A stretch of 64,000 bases of DNA from the NCBI GenBank assembly GCA_003988855.1, contig QYAI01000107.1, positions 1 through 64,000 of the forward strand, given 5' to 3'. The stretch comes from Arachnopeziza araneosa. Taxonomy: Eukaryota; Ascomycota; Leotiomycetes; Helotiales; Arachnopezizaceae. The position numbers and the translations under genes are program-made. The notes under the pieces were generated by a model. The model did not search any database. It was not told the origin of the DNA and worked only from the letters and a program-made list of their open reading frames with translations. The stretch's first letter is position 1, and each line of letters begins with the position of its first letter. Of the stretch, positions 1-11,023 are shown in pieces.

Positions 1-92
1 ATCTTTGCAGCAGAGCGACGACTAAGCTTTTTAGAGGTTCGAATAGCCTCGATAGCTAGAATGATTCGAGCTTCTTGGGTTTGAATTTCCAT
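1..92 (-). CDS. pogo/Fot1-type transposase, N-terminus (runs off left edge)
   Basis: The reverse strand opens with ATG at 92-90 and stays open for 30 codons to the window edge. The peptide begins MEIQTQEARIILAIEAIRTS and continues KKLSRRSAAKI. In fungal pogo/Fot1 (Tc1-mariner superfamily) transposases this kind of start leads into the Psq/CENP-B helix-turn-helix that binds the element ends. The DDE catalytic domain would lie left of the window. No stop or frameshift is visible in this short piece, so whether the copy is intact cannot be judged. A 16-base direct repeat just upstream (150-182) may belong to the element's end. Confidence 0.6.
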   Translation of the reverse strand, partial: MEIQTQEARIILAIEAIRTSKKLSRRSAAK

Positions 93-149
93 TGTAAATA
101 GTTGAGAAAACGCGTATTGAAGTTGATAAGTGATGGGGTGGGGGAAAGT

Positions 150-182
150 GCGCCACTCGATGATATGCGCCACTCGATGATA
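150..182. repeat. two direct copies of a 16-base motif
   Basis: The motif gcgccactcgatgata occurs at 150-165 and again at 167-182, one base apart. It lies about 60 bases upstream of the transposase start codon. Subterminal or terminal repeats of Tc1-mariner elements sit in such a place, so it may be part of the transposon end. The matching other end is outside the window. Nothing else was recognised between 183 and 527. Confidence 0.6.
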
Positions 183-527
183 AACCACGTTATAGTACTT
201 TATTAACTAAAAAAATGACGTTTATATTAAAAGCTTAAATATACTCTGTGTGCGCGAAGATTAAGTCCCGAGCAAACTAGCGTGCTTTATATCCTACGCT
301 CAGCAGTAATGCGAAAATTGCGACAAGTTATTTATGCACGTATCTGAGTTGTTGCTATTTTAATCGCACCCGATTTTACCTTGGTAGAGGCTTGAAAGGC
401 TTAAAATAGGCTGTTGTTCTGCTGAATATAGGCCCTGGAGCCTGGAATTACAGGACTTACACGCTGTAATTTCCTGGCTCATGTCTTCGATGCAGTTTGG
501 TCCTTAATTCCTCTCCCTCCCAACTCC

Positions 528-1194
528 CAGATAGGAGAGACACTCATTGACCCTGACACTCACGCTTTGTCTATTGGTCCGGACCGACGATATCAGATAG
601 GAGGACCGTTCTTATCAGTTTTATCATATCTCGAGAGTTGGATCAGAAGGCGTGTGCTCATGCTACAGGAGCAGGAAGGTGTTGACGAATACAAATCGAA
701 ATATCTCGATCGGATCTCAATTCACGGCCACAATGCCCTCAAGCATTCCAGACTGTGTCAACCAAGTGCCTATAGTCGTGACCCATGCTGACATGGGACT
801 TCACAACATGATACTGGACTCCGATACGCCACACTATTTGAAGGCCATCATTGATTGGGAGTTTGTCTACTGTTATCCGTTTCCATTTTCGGTGTCTCAG
901 ATCGTTGAACCCATGTTTTCCGACCACTCAGAGGTGGAGACTGGATCTGAACTCGAGCGAACAGAAAAACTTAGGACAGCATTCTGGAACGAGATCCCTA
1001 TTTGGAGAGACCTGCTAAGCCAGGAATCTTGCCAAGTGGTTTTGGCTTTCTACAACTTTGGTTTGTTTTTGAAAGTCGAGGCTTTGCGCGGGGGTAAATC
1101 AGACGTTGAAGCCAAATGGCGATCTTGGAATCGTAGCTGCAACGTAGTTAATACCCTTTTGGATATGTACGGACCATCATTGTCAAGTCTTTAA
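528..1194 (+). pseudogene. aminoglycoside phosphotransferase (APH)-like kinase, C-terminal fragment with frameshift
   Basis: Two overlapping frames together read like the C-terminal half of a fungal APH/choline-kinase-like protein. The first (about 528-735) gives IGPDRRYQIGGPF, YLESWIRRRV and EQEGVDEYKSKYLDRI. The second (about 735-1194) gives VVTHADMGLHNMILD, the HxDxxxxN-type catalytic loop, then IIDWEFVY, equivalent to the metal-binding DWE motif. The switch near 720-740 has no convincing intron, because coding-like residues lie on both sides, so I read it as a frameshift. The N-terminal ATP-binding half was not found upstream, although a possible acceptor (cccag) precedes 531. The substrate is unknown; fungal members are usually orphans. 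Confidence 0.6.
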
Positions 1195-1718
1195 TGCCTC
1201 GATACTTTAAAGTTGTTTGTTGTTGTGTGCTTCGCTTCCTTTCTTCCGGGGTCAGCGGGCGTTAAATGTTAGAATAGTATGGTATTTCTCAGCCAGGCCT
1301 TAGTGTTTTTCTAATCGTAAAAGATGTGATGCAGTTAAGAAATATTCAGCCTTGATTCGATGAAAAATTTATTCTTTAAGCACGGGTATAAATACAAATT
1401 TGTCCTTGCCCCAGCTGAGATTGTGACGGCGAGAAACTGGTCCCGCGCGGTCTGGATCAACAAATTTGCCCTAGAAAACACGACACAACAGAAGTCGGCC
1501 TTTGGACAGGGCGTTCTAGTTGAACAGTAATCTGGGGAGATGACTGGTTTGTATTCGAGGAATTAATCACAGAAACCAAGTATTACCGTTGAGCGACAAG
1601 ACTTTCTGATTCCAATGAAATGACTACAAAATAATCTGAGACAAATCGCAGGAAGGAGATACTACATTTGTGTTGGTCCCTCTGAATGCCTTCAGATGCA
1701 CTGGTGCCTACTGATGCC

Positions 1719-1739
1719 TACTGTAACGTGGTTACAGTA
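1719..1739. repeat. perfect 9-base inverted repeat with 3-base spacer
   Basis: tactgtaac, gtg, gttacagta form a perfect palindrome with a three-base spacer. It could be a transposon end, a regulator site or chance. No gene start is close enough to assign a regulatory role. Confidence 0.6.
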
Positions 1740-2195
1740 ATCTCGATAAAATTTATTGCTTTGATACTGTAATACCTGTGGCTGGGTAGGAGCGGATCTT
1801 GCCGGAAAATTCCCGTTTCCCGACATCTTCCGACCAACAAAAAGTGGCGGCTTCCAGCTTCTCACTTCTGGCTTTTCACTTCTGGCTTTCCCCTTCAAAC
1901 TGCTCTGCGTTCTGCTTGAAACGACGAACCGCTTCGATTCCTGGCCTTGACACGCGGAATTCGCTCTCTTGCAAGATTGCTGACGATATCAGAGATGACC
2001 TTAATGATGACAGAGTCCTCAAGGGCTGCAGGAGTGCCGAAAGAAGCACGATATCAGCACACCAAACTGCCATGACCTAGCCAAGAGGTTAAAAGAAGCT
2101 TAGATGGTGGGAACGTGGCGACGATAGCGAGTGCAGCAGCGCCCCGACGCCCAAAAGCGATATTACCCATGATATATAACGACGGCGTAGTGAGG

Positions 2196-2245
2196 ATGGC
2201 ACAATGAAGATGGCACAATGAAGATGGCACATTGAAGATGGCAAT
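2196..2245. repeat. 14-base tandem repeat, about 3.5 copies
   Basis: The unit atggcacaatgaag is repeated at 2196-2209, 2210-2223 and 2224-2237 (one change), with a partial copy to 2245. It lies just past the stop codon of the transposase remnant on the reverse strand. Confidence 0.8.
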
Positions 2246-2256
2246 CTTGGCCTCTA

Positions 2257-2969
2257 CTACCGCATCTTTGCTACTGGGGCTCTCCATGGTTCTGGCACAA
2301 TCTCATCTTCCGCAATCGGTGTTTCCATCACTGAGGCTCTCGATGGTGCTGGCGCTTTGCTCGTCCGCGCCATCTTGGCATTTGGTTCTGGCTCTGGCTC
2401 CTCTGGCTCTGCCTCTAGCAGAGTACTTTTGCGCTTCCGACCTCGTTTTACCTTGTCGGCGGTGGCTTCCTCTGCCTCTGGCGTGGTCCTTTTGCACTTC
2501 CGACCACGTTTACCCTTACCTTTGGTTTCTTTGGTAGCGTCTTTTACGCCACGCTTTGCTCGTGCTTAAAAGCTCTCTTTGACGAAAAGGCAGGCCTTTC
2601 TACAGAGGAAGAGACTCATGGCTAAGATTATATTTTGATAGAAGCGCACAAGCGTCAACATATGTTGTTGGCCATTCAAGTCTATGTCTTCTGCTTCTCT
2701 TTCTCTCTTTCTCTGTCCTGTTGCTCTTTCCATGCCTGCTCCTTCTCTGCCGCTTCTTTCTCCTCTCTCGCCCTCCGTTTTGTTTCTCGCTCCTCTTGGG
2801 CGCTCTTGCCAGATGAGATTGTGGCCGCCAGGTCTTTTGCCTTGCCACTAACAGCAACTGTTGCCTGCGAAACGGTCAGAGCCACTACCACTGATGTACA
2901 GTGGCTGTCGAAATTAGTGTCACTATGGAAACTCAGTGAAGTTTTTTTTGGTCCCACAATCGTATCCAC
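2257..2969 (-). pseudogene. pogo/Fot1-type transposase, C-terminal remnant
   Basis: The reverse strand reads, in pieces, a charged tail typical of fungal pogo/Fot1 transposases: KAKDLAATISSGKSAQ, EERETKRRAREEKEAAEKEQ, two basic blocks (KGKRGRKCKR and KRGRKRKST), an acidic-proline run EAEPEEPEPEPNAKMART, then a stop at 2259-2257. The basic blocks resemble AT-hook or NLS tails. A frame change separates the coiled-coil part (about 2969-2682) from the tail (about 2570-2257). The DNA-binding and DDE parts are absent, and the SDR gene promoter follows directly, so this is a dead 3' fragment. It lies on the same strand as the transposase start at 1-92 but is not its continuation. Confidence 0.6.
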
Positions 2970-3160
2970 TAAGCCTATAAAGGCTTAAAGCGTACATTGG
3001 ACTTATCTTCCCTGCTCTCCACCCGGTACTTTGACCAGCAGATATGCTGCGCTAATCAAAAGAGGAAACCGAGCCAGCCAAACTAATAAGCACAATCCCC
3101 GCGCCAACTCTGCTCCTATGTTCTCTAAAGCGAGTTGATCGGAGAGTATACCGCGGGCCT

Positions 3161-3168
3161 TATAAATA
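3161..3168 (+). promoter_or_regulatory. TATA box of the SDR gene
   Basis: TATAAATA lies 80 bases before the ATG at 3248, followed by a pyrimidine-rich leader (cttctttccttttcatctc), the usual core promoter layout in filamentous ascomycetes. Confidence 0.5.
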
Positions 3169-3247
3169 CCAACCGGTGCTCCGATGGCAGACTCAAACTT
3201 CACCTTCTTTCCTTTTCATCTCAAACAATTCTCACTAGCCAGCAACA

Positions 3248-4124
3248 ATGTCACAAGACAAGAAGGTCGTCTTCATCACGGGGGCTAACACGGGTCTTGG
3301 CCTTGAAATAGTCAAGGCGTTGTATAAAAGTACGCAATCATACGATATCATCACTGGTAGTCGGCTTGTTAGCAATGGTGAAGCCGCCGTTGCAGCTGTG
3401 CAACAAGAAATCCCATCTTCTTCCAGCAGCCTCAGCGTAGTCCAATTGGACCTTGCCTCAGATGAGTCCATCAAGAAAGCCGTCGAAAACATTGAATCAA
3501 AATTCGGCCGGCTAGATGTCTTGGTCAACAATGGCGGCGCAGGCTTTGACGGAGCTCTCAGAGATAACCAGCTGAGCATCCGGGAGGCGTGGAACAAGTC
3601 GTGGGATACTAACGTCGCCGGCACTCAAGTACTCACGAGTGAAGCAATTCCACTGCTGCTCAATTCAAGACAGCCACGACTGATCTTCATCACAAGCGGG
3701 ACTTCTGCGTTAGCCTTTACCGAGAGATTTGATCACCCAGCGCTACAGCGCATCAACGCCTCGCCAGCACCAGGTTGGCCAAAGCCAAAAGAAATCAATC
3801 CTATCGAGTCATATCGGAGCGCAAAGACTGGACTCAACATGATGATGAGACAGTGGCACCGGATTCTACTCAATGATGGAGTAAAGGTCTGGGCTATATC
3901 CCCGGGATTTCTCGCAACTAACCTGGGGAACGTTGGGATTGAACAGATGAAAAAGGTAAGCAAAGAAGATAGCCCGTCAAAGAATCAATTTTCTGACCAA
4001 TAAATATTAGATGGGAGCGCGAGATCCTTCAGAGGGTGGCAATTTTGTTAAAAATGTTATTGAAGGGGAACGAGACTCGGAAGTCGGAAAGGTGGTCGGC
4101 GCTACCGGTATCCAAACTTGGTAA
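3248..4124 (+). CDS. short-chain dehydrogenase/reductase (SDR)
   Basis: Two exons, 3248-3955 and 4011-4124, encode 273 aa. The 55-base intron has GTAAGC, a CTGAC branch motif and ATTAG. The Rossmann fold opens with the dinucleotide-binding motif TGANTGLG (residues 11-18). LVNNGGAG is the NNAG equivalent, FITSGTSAL carries the catalytic serine region, and Tyr189 and Lys193 form the YxxxK pair in SYRSAKTGLNMM. PGFLATNLGN is the usual post-catalytic loop. This is an NAD(P)-dependent cytosolic oxidoreductase of the classical small type. The substrate cannot be told from sequence. It is convergent with the Zn2Cys6 regulator on the other strand, so the pair could be a minimal catabolic or secondary-metabolism unit, but nothing shows this directly. 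Confidence 0.9.
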
Positions 4125-4454
4125 GACAGCTCAGCATTCTTGTTATAGCCTCAGAACGTGAGATCATATCAATACCTCCTACATTGAATCATATAATTAC
4201 TGGATTGGGTGATCTCGTAATCTCACTATGCATACTGAGTTTATTGAACGAACTGTAGCCTCCTACGCTGCTTGAGAGATATATGGAGAATAGACTCGGA
4301 GATGAGAGATGAGGGATAAAAAAGTTGTGAGTAACTCAGGCGATAATATCATCTAACTTCCGAGATTCCGTAATTCATATAACAAGACATCCAAACGAAG
4401 CTTGTGAAGTGAAATGGGATCAAATAAATATATTATTTCTTTTCCCGCAAACGG
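4125..4454. other. 3' intergenic between convergent genes
   Basis: About 330 AT-rich bases between the SDR stop and the stop of the convergent regulator gene. No open frame or repeat worth naming. Confidence 0.5.
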
Positions 4455-5798
4455 CTAACTTTCTCTTCGCGTAAGTACAGGCGCATGTTCCAACTCTTGC
4501 ATCATGTCCTTCCAATAAAGCCCATCAACGCCGGCACGTTCGCCGAGGTGCAGTTCATGAAGCCGCATGCGCACCGCCTCGTAATCCCTCCTCGCACGCC
4601 GTTCACACCACCAGATTCCCTCGTATCGACACATCAACCCCAGCCAGTACCCAAGCAGCCACAACGCCCTTTCATCCCTCTTGTAGAGAAGAGATTTCAA
4701 ATCTCCATGTATCTTCGTGAGAAACACCCAATTGAGGAGTATCGTCGACTGTGGAGGATGAATGCTCCGTAGATAGGCAAGCGCGATCGTGGCTGGCCCA
4801 AAAATATCATTCTGGTCGGCATTATTGGATTCACAACTGAAGCTTTCATTCTTCAATTTGAATGCTCTGATCCAACTCTCAGGAACAATACCCAAGCTTT
4901 GAAATTTTCGGATTTCTCTCCAGCCGGCCTTTCCGTGGCCAAACATGATGGGATCTAGGAAGGCTACGGTCTTCTCCAAATACGCTGACAGTGAGATCAA
5001 GAGAGGTCTGAGACCCGCCTGCAGGGCTAGCCATCCCAATCGGTCTTCTCTGAAGCTGAAGACCCAGGATGATTTTGGATCATCTTCGACGCCATTGTCT
5101 TGGTGTGGAAGTGTAAAAGCGATCATATTTAGCAACAGCGCAGCCAGTAGCAGTGCATTCACTCCTTGCTGCCCCAGTGACTTGCTGGGTGTTTTAAGGG
5201 CTATTTGGAAGTCCTGGATGGTAAGGGATTGATAGAAATATTCTGCGATACGATGCTGTAATATCCCTGGAGACATATGCCGCAAGTGGCACGCAGTAAT
5301 GGCAAGTAATGTGTTGCGGATAAGAGAGTTTGACTGTGAGAGCGAGACTAGCTCGTCACGACCCGGCATGCGGAATATGGCATCCCAGTTTGTACAGAAA
5401 TGATGCAGGAGTTGAATACCAGGGGTTCCATTTTTCGGACTGGCGTATAGAGCAGTGATTGAGCTGACTGTAGAGAGCTTTGTAATCGCAACGCCCCCCA
5501 TAATGTTGTATTCATGCTCGCCCTCATAAGGCCTGTCATATGCACAAGTTCTCCTGTTTCGTCGACATCGTACGCACATTGGCTTATACTCGTCACACTA
5601 ACACGATATAAGTTTCAATAGACAAGAAGGGAAAAGCAGAGAGAAAGAACAGACCTTAACCTTTTTTTCTTTGCAGGGAAGACAGCCAGATCTGGATTTC
5701 CTGTGGTGTCTTTGTTTTTTGTAATCACGGATTTTCAGCTCGGAGTTAATGGATGAGAGGACTTGAAATCCAGGTTTTGTGTCTGTGTCTATGTCCAT
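4455..5798 (-). CDS. Zn2Cys6 fungal transcription factor
   Basis: Two exons on the reverse strand, 5798-5655 and 5597-4455, encode 428 aa. The 57-base intron splits the zinc cluster. The join restores CLPCKEKKVK followed by CDEYKPMCVRC and RRNRRTCAY, giving the six ligands Cys39, 42, 49, 56, 59 and 66. A basic stretch (KKQRHHRKSRSG) precedes the cluster. The rest resembles the Pro1-type fungal_trans_2 region, with a helical segment around GRDELVSLSQSNSLIRNTLL and conserved LRHMSPG. Such proteins bind CGG-type sites in the nucleus. The target is unknown; the convergent SDR gene is the nearest candidate. Confidence 0.9.
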
Positions 5799-8502
5799 GG
5801 TTGGTTGGAAGAGGAAAGCGAGGTGATCGAAATCTATACATCAACAACCCTAAGAGTTTTTATCTGGAGATGGTGTAAAGATAGAACCAGATGCTGAGCA
5901 AGCCATCTCGGCTGTGCTCGGTTTCCTCTACGAGACTAGCGCTTGAATTCGTATTAGATCGGAAGATTAAAACCCCGACGATGCAGCTAGCCATGAATAG
6001 CCTTAGCGCGCGCAACATACTTGGTGGTAGGGACAAATAAGCCCCCCCCCCCACAGTCACCACCAAGGGGTTTTTGTATGTGAAGCGAAGAGCGGAATAC
6101 TGACAAGGGTGAACTTATTTATCCCTACCACGAGTAGATGTGGGCCTGACCATTCAATCATAAAGTATTGTGAGATCCATGAAAAAACAGAACAAAGCTT
6201 ACGAAGGCCACAGATTTACTAGAGTTAAAGATATGTTACAATAAATCCTCTCTCTCCAATCGTTTCTTAGCACTGCCTTGCGCGTGAGCTCGGTTTCATC
6301 GTGCACTACCAGGCCATCTTATTACTGTATGATTTACTTCATTGATACTTGCATGGTACTGCTCTTCCTCTCCTGTACTGGCGAAGAGAAGGTGCAATCA
6401 TAATCCTCCCTCGCCTTCGAACCCAACTCCTCGTTGAAAGCCTACCAACTCTACCTACCGCCATTATGTCGACACCATCAAGATAAATTTCCCTTAAGGT
6501 GTCTTTGTGATTAAGGAATAGCGTAGCCAGGTCGTCCTCAGTACAGTTAGCTGAGTCGATCCGTGAGACCCGGAGAAATTGCAACTGTAAGCTAGTAGAG
6601 AGCGCACTAAGCCGGCTATTCTCGTCAGGCAGGTAGAAGTACAGTAACACACAGTAAACCTCGTTCGTCTATAGACAATATCTAATTAACAAGTATTGAC
6701 TCTTCTATATTCGTAAGTTTGAGGTTTGTGGACTAGTATTCTTGTCGAGAAAAGCGTTCTTTAAGACGCGTCCGTAATGTCGATTCAAGGACATCATACC
6801 TATTTGCTGCACTTCGAATACTCGTAAAATAGCCCGAATTGTACGAATTAATCGCAAGAGCTATTCGGCTTTCTTTAGAAGCTAATTAAGTGTTAATTGG
6901 TTGAGACATGACTGGTTCAATAAGGTAGAATTGATAGTTTTGGTAGGGCATGCGCACCTTACATGCACGCGCAGCTTACTTATCAAGTACGTTAGCGTCG
7001 ATTATGTAATCTGGGCTCAAAAGCTTCGAAATTGGGAATCACCAAACTCTCACTTCGCTGACCTTCATTTCCCTACTTTCTGAGCATCATCAATAAGTTC
7101 GATATGTAGAGGCTGTACTCAAGTCCAAAGCTAGTGGTACTCTATGAGGTGTCATATTTCGGAATTTTTATGGCGGTTCGTTTAACTTTATGGTCTCTAC
7201 AGCAACCAACCTCAATCTCGGGATTTCTGTACTACTTTTCAAGCTTTGACTTTAGTTTAGCAGCTTCTCATCCTTCTGGCGAATCTTGTTATTTAGATTT
7301 GTAAAATCTATCTCTTCATACAGCCATTAGATGCTTAACGAAATGTGAGCAGTGTCCCAAAAGTTGCGTACATGCCAAGATGGATGAGAAGAAACAAAGA
7401 TTTCGGGAGGAAATCAGCCTCATAAACATGGTGGACCAAATTAGACTGAATTTAAGCTTCCTGAGTGAAATGCGAACAGGAAGGTTGAATTATTGATAGA
7501 AGTAGCAGAGCAGCCCTAGAAATTCACCCATTCTATCGGTCTTCGGAACTGGAGCCATATTTCCAACCTCACTTTCTCTGAGCTTAAGAATTATGACATG
7601 AACCGGATGAGAAATTGCAGAGGTAAATGAATTCCTGTCAATATAGAAACGATTAAATTGTCACATTCAAATCCTATTTTTAGAGGAGCTGAAACTGGCG
7701 TGGTTGACCACTGGTCTCTATGAGCGGGGTGAGAGGAGGTTTTTTGTAAAATTCTTAGGCATCAGCATAATTATTTTTGACGCCGGATAGTAACCGAGCG
7801 ATAGTAATCAGCTTTTTATTGGAACTTGGGTCTGGCAAAATTGTCTGCTGTTGCTGGCCCCAGGACTTACATTTATCCCAGCACCCGTCGCTTACGTTCT
7901 CATGGATAATAACTCCTTCCTAATTGAGACGCATTGAAATAGGTTTTGAAGGCATTCTTGTTCTAACGGGTATAAAGTTTGGCTTCATTGACTTTCTTAT
8001 AGTAAAAGGTAGAAGAATCTTAGATTTTTGAATCTCCTAGTTGTCTTGCTCACAAACTACTTTACGAGTTGAAGAGATGTTCAAGTATGCACGAAAGCGG
8101 CGCAGGCCACCTGGGTAAAGTCTTTCGAATCCTGGACTTTATTGTCGCCGAATCACGAACCTTAATCCTCAAATACTACCCTGCAGATCATTTATTACGC
8201 CACAATATCTCGGGAGTGGTTGCCTATGTGGCTAGCCTTGTTTCCTTCTACAGAAGATTGCGGCGTAGTAAATAGATTGTAACTACCAGCCTGGGTCATA
8301 TGATCAAGGATACACTTCCTTAAGAAGGCGGCCATTCCACAAATCAACCAACGAGACGCTGCTCTAAAACTCCGGGGCAGCGTATTATCATATTTTAAGC
8401 TGCTCGAAGTGGACCATCGCAGCAATAAAAGAATCGCCTTTGTTCTAGTTATGTCGCTTCAATGAATTTCAATTTAGTTGGAATTTCATCGATCTGTCAG
8501 AT
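5799..8502. other. 2.7 kb AT-rich, gene-poor stretch
   Basis: Contains a run of 13 C at about 6042-6054, one F-box-like fragment (6339-6650, listed separately) and otherwise only short open frames without recognisable motifs. Codon-scale structure is poor and stops are dense in all frames between 6700 and 8000, as in decayed repeat-derived DNA. No transposase or reverse-transcriptase motif was recognised. Confidence 0.4.
6339..6650 (-). pseudogene. F-box/leucine-rich-type protein fragment
   Basis: The reverse-strand frame contains LQLQFLRVSRIDSANCTEDD and LATLFLNHKDTLREIYLDGV. This resembles a stretch found in fungal F-box proteins, where a dL..fL..H..tLr...L.gv pattern recurs. Beyond it the frame turns basic (RSWVRRRGRI) and loses the pattern, which suggests a frameshift. 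No F-box and no upstream exon were found. A weak call from pattern memory only. Confidence 0.3.
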
Positions 8503-10665
8503 ATGTTTCGCATCTGGCTCTCTGCCGCTGTTGCGATTGTGGATGGCGCGTATCTTGCAACTAATTCCAGCTTTGCTCTATCATCGATCGCACAGCCACC
8601 TATCACGACTTCTAGCGCCACATCTTCCATCTCCAGCGTCACTGCAATCACTTCAATTAGTTATGCCAAACTACCATGGTAAGACAAGGGGTTTTTTTTT
8701 CTTGAAGCAAATACTTCGTCAGTTTGCAAGCGTCAAATTGGGGATCAGAAACTGAGAGAAACTTGCTGAGCATTGTTAGCCAATCGCGGCTACAACCAAC
8801 GATTATCGATAAATGGAGACCAGCCCAGGTCTGTGATCGACCGGAGCAGCCATTTATTGATCCACACAATACTGCGTACATAAATCCCTATGATGCGGGA
8901 ATCTTATCAAATTATCCAAGTCCGATAGCAACCAGATATAGTTATTGCTCACAAATATGGGAGAAAGCTTTGGATACTTGGCTGGAAACTGCTCCAGTTA
9001 CCTATGGATCTGTGGTACCCATTCAAGTTTCATCCTCGGGCACGCCAACATCGCTCACTACCGGGACTTTAACCGACGGCGTCTGGATTTTGACTGCGAT
9101 TACTACAAATTATGTCCTCCTTACTCTTGACAGTGGTAACACTGTTACTTTTGACGAAGTGAGCGACACTCAATTACATAGTGAGGAGACAACCACCTGG
9201 ACAGAGTACCAGGGTGGTTACGACATTACATATGCAGCATATACGCCCGCGTTCTATGTCTCCGACTATTCTTGGACAGCTACTTCGCCGTGTTGTAGCA
9301 GCTGTAGTTTATTCGGCGGAGACGTTCAGGTCTATTACTGGCCTACGCCTGCCCCGTCTCCTCCCACTTCCACTCTCGTCAACTCTGAGGGCTTCACATT
9401 GTATGTCCTTGGAAGCCATGAAGTTTGACCAAAATTAATAATTATTTAGTGTTTCTCCTTCCGTCTACGTAGCATTTCGATCCCTCTATGCTGAGAACTT
9501 GTGTGGAAGGCTTGGCGAAACATACAACATCACTACTGTCGCATTTAATGAGCCAGATCTTTCAACTGGACCTGCTCTCTTCCATTACAATACGAGTCAA
9601 TATCCTTATATCTCACTGACAACAACGGACCCACCTTACTTTAGACAAGCAACATGGGGAGACTATAAGTAAATTTAGACTCGGAAATCGATTATAGTAT
9701 CAGGCTAATTTCTTGTTAGTACTGCTTGCTCTGACATTGTTGAGACAATTTGGAAAAGGGGCTTCTTCGACAACACGACCCTATCTGGTAGTCTCTATAC
9801 AACAATCGTGCCATACGCAAGTTCGACGTCCGTCAGTTTGCATACATATATTTTTACAGGAGTTTCTATCGTGATCACATATAATCCATGTTCACCAATG
9901 CTCTCTCTTCCAACACAGCTGTATACTCTGAATCCTCTTTGGAAAACCTGCTCCCCAGGAATATCAGCTTTTTTCGATCCACCTTATGTGCTAACTTCAG
10001 GTCACGGTATGACGCCGCTGACTTTAACTCATAGTCATACTATTGGCTTATCATCTGTGGCTACAACAACAACAAATGTTGCTGTTGCTAGACCTACGAT
10101 AGTCCCAATAACCCCGGCTTTAACGGGGGTAGACCCAGCCCAAACACCGAGCAATAATCGGCCTACTCAAACAGCTTCGAACAATGATCCGCCAGTGGGT
10201 CCGCCTCAAGAAATTCCAGGATACCGCATTGGATCACAAGTACTCATACCTGGGGCTTCAGCTATCACAATCTCAGGTACTCCTGTCAGCTTAGATCCCG
10301 GGGGATTGAGTGTTGTAGTAGGCACAAAGACGGAAGCGCTTAGTGACCTAATCGGCTCAAATCCAACTGTGGTACCAGAATATCAAATTGGTACCCAAGT
10401 ACTGCAGCCTGGTGGCTCTGCAATTACGGTCTCAGGCACACGATTAAGCCTTGATCCCGATGGATCTACTATCGTCGTCGGAACAAAGACAGAGGCGTTG
10501 AGTGATTTCTCCGGATCAAGCGAGACGGGATCTGGACTAGGAAATGGAAATGGAAACGGATATACTGGTACTGTGTTTACCGGTAGTGCTGCCAGAAGAG
10601 AATACGGCCTGCAGGCATCAGCTACGGCATTGCTTGTGCTAGTAATCGTCAATTTGTGGGCGTGA
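8503..10665 (+). CDS. secreted Ser/Thr-rich, probably GPI-anchored cell-surface protein
   Basis: Four exons are proposed: 8503-8678, 8723-9400, 9450-9668 and 9720-10665, giving 672 aa. Introns 2 and 3 (GTATGT..TTTAG and GTAAAT..GTTAG) are clear and keep frame. Intron 1 is short (44 bases), and an alternative acceptor at 8707 also keeps frame. The start MFRIWLSAAVAIV looks like a signal peptide, followed by a Ser/Thr stretch. The body is rich in Thr, Tyr, Trp and Cys. The C-terminus has two tandem copies of a 45-residue unit (10215-10353 and 10374-10509) built around ITISGTPVSLDPGG and VVVGTKTEALSD, then a small-residue site and a hydrophobic end (ALLVLVIVNLWA). This fits a GPI signal and a wall location. 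Function unknown. Confidence 0.75.
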
Positions 10666-11023
10666 TGATGTAAAAAATAAATATAAAAGTTAAAATAAAA
10701 TTAATTCGTGATGAAACAAAACATATCATAGAGATTTTTTAAGTTTGGGTCAAAAAAGGATCACAAAATGACTTAGAGCGAGCTTAGAATGTTCAAGCTC
10801 TGTTTAGAGTACTGCTGAACCCAACTTAGGGACATCCAACCACTGGTTATATTCAAAAGCTTGAGAAAAAATAACAGGGAATGTCTGGGATTTCATTACA
10901 CAGTAAAGCGTCAATAATATTCGGAGAAGTGAGCTTTTAAAGTTGTTCATTCGCTATCATAAACCCCACAGCTTGAAGCGTTCTCACAGATAAAGCACTA
11001 CAGCAAACGCCTGTGCTCTCGTA
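10666..11023. other. intergenic between convergent genes
   Basis: AT-rich 3' region between the GPI-type gene and the convergent cysteine-rich gene. Nothing recognisable. Confidence 0.4.

Larger units (their letters stand above)
1195..2256. other. gene-free stretch with small repeats
   Basis: No supported gene. Overlapping small open frames on both strands show no recognisable domain. The stretch holds a perfect inverted repeat at 1719-1739, a short doubled motif around 1857-1890 (cacttctggctt type), and a 14-base tandem repeat at 2196-2245. Confidence 0.5.

Noticed and set aside
2232..2857. Forward and reverse frames covering the transposase tail
   Set aside because: Shadows of the Arg/Lys/Glu-rich reverse-strand remnant; only the frame with the AT-hook-like blocks makes sense.
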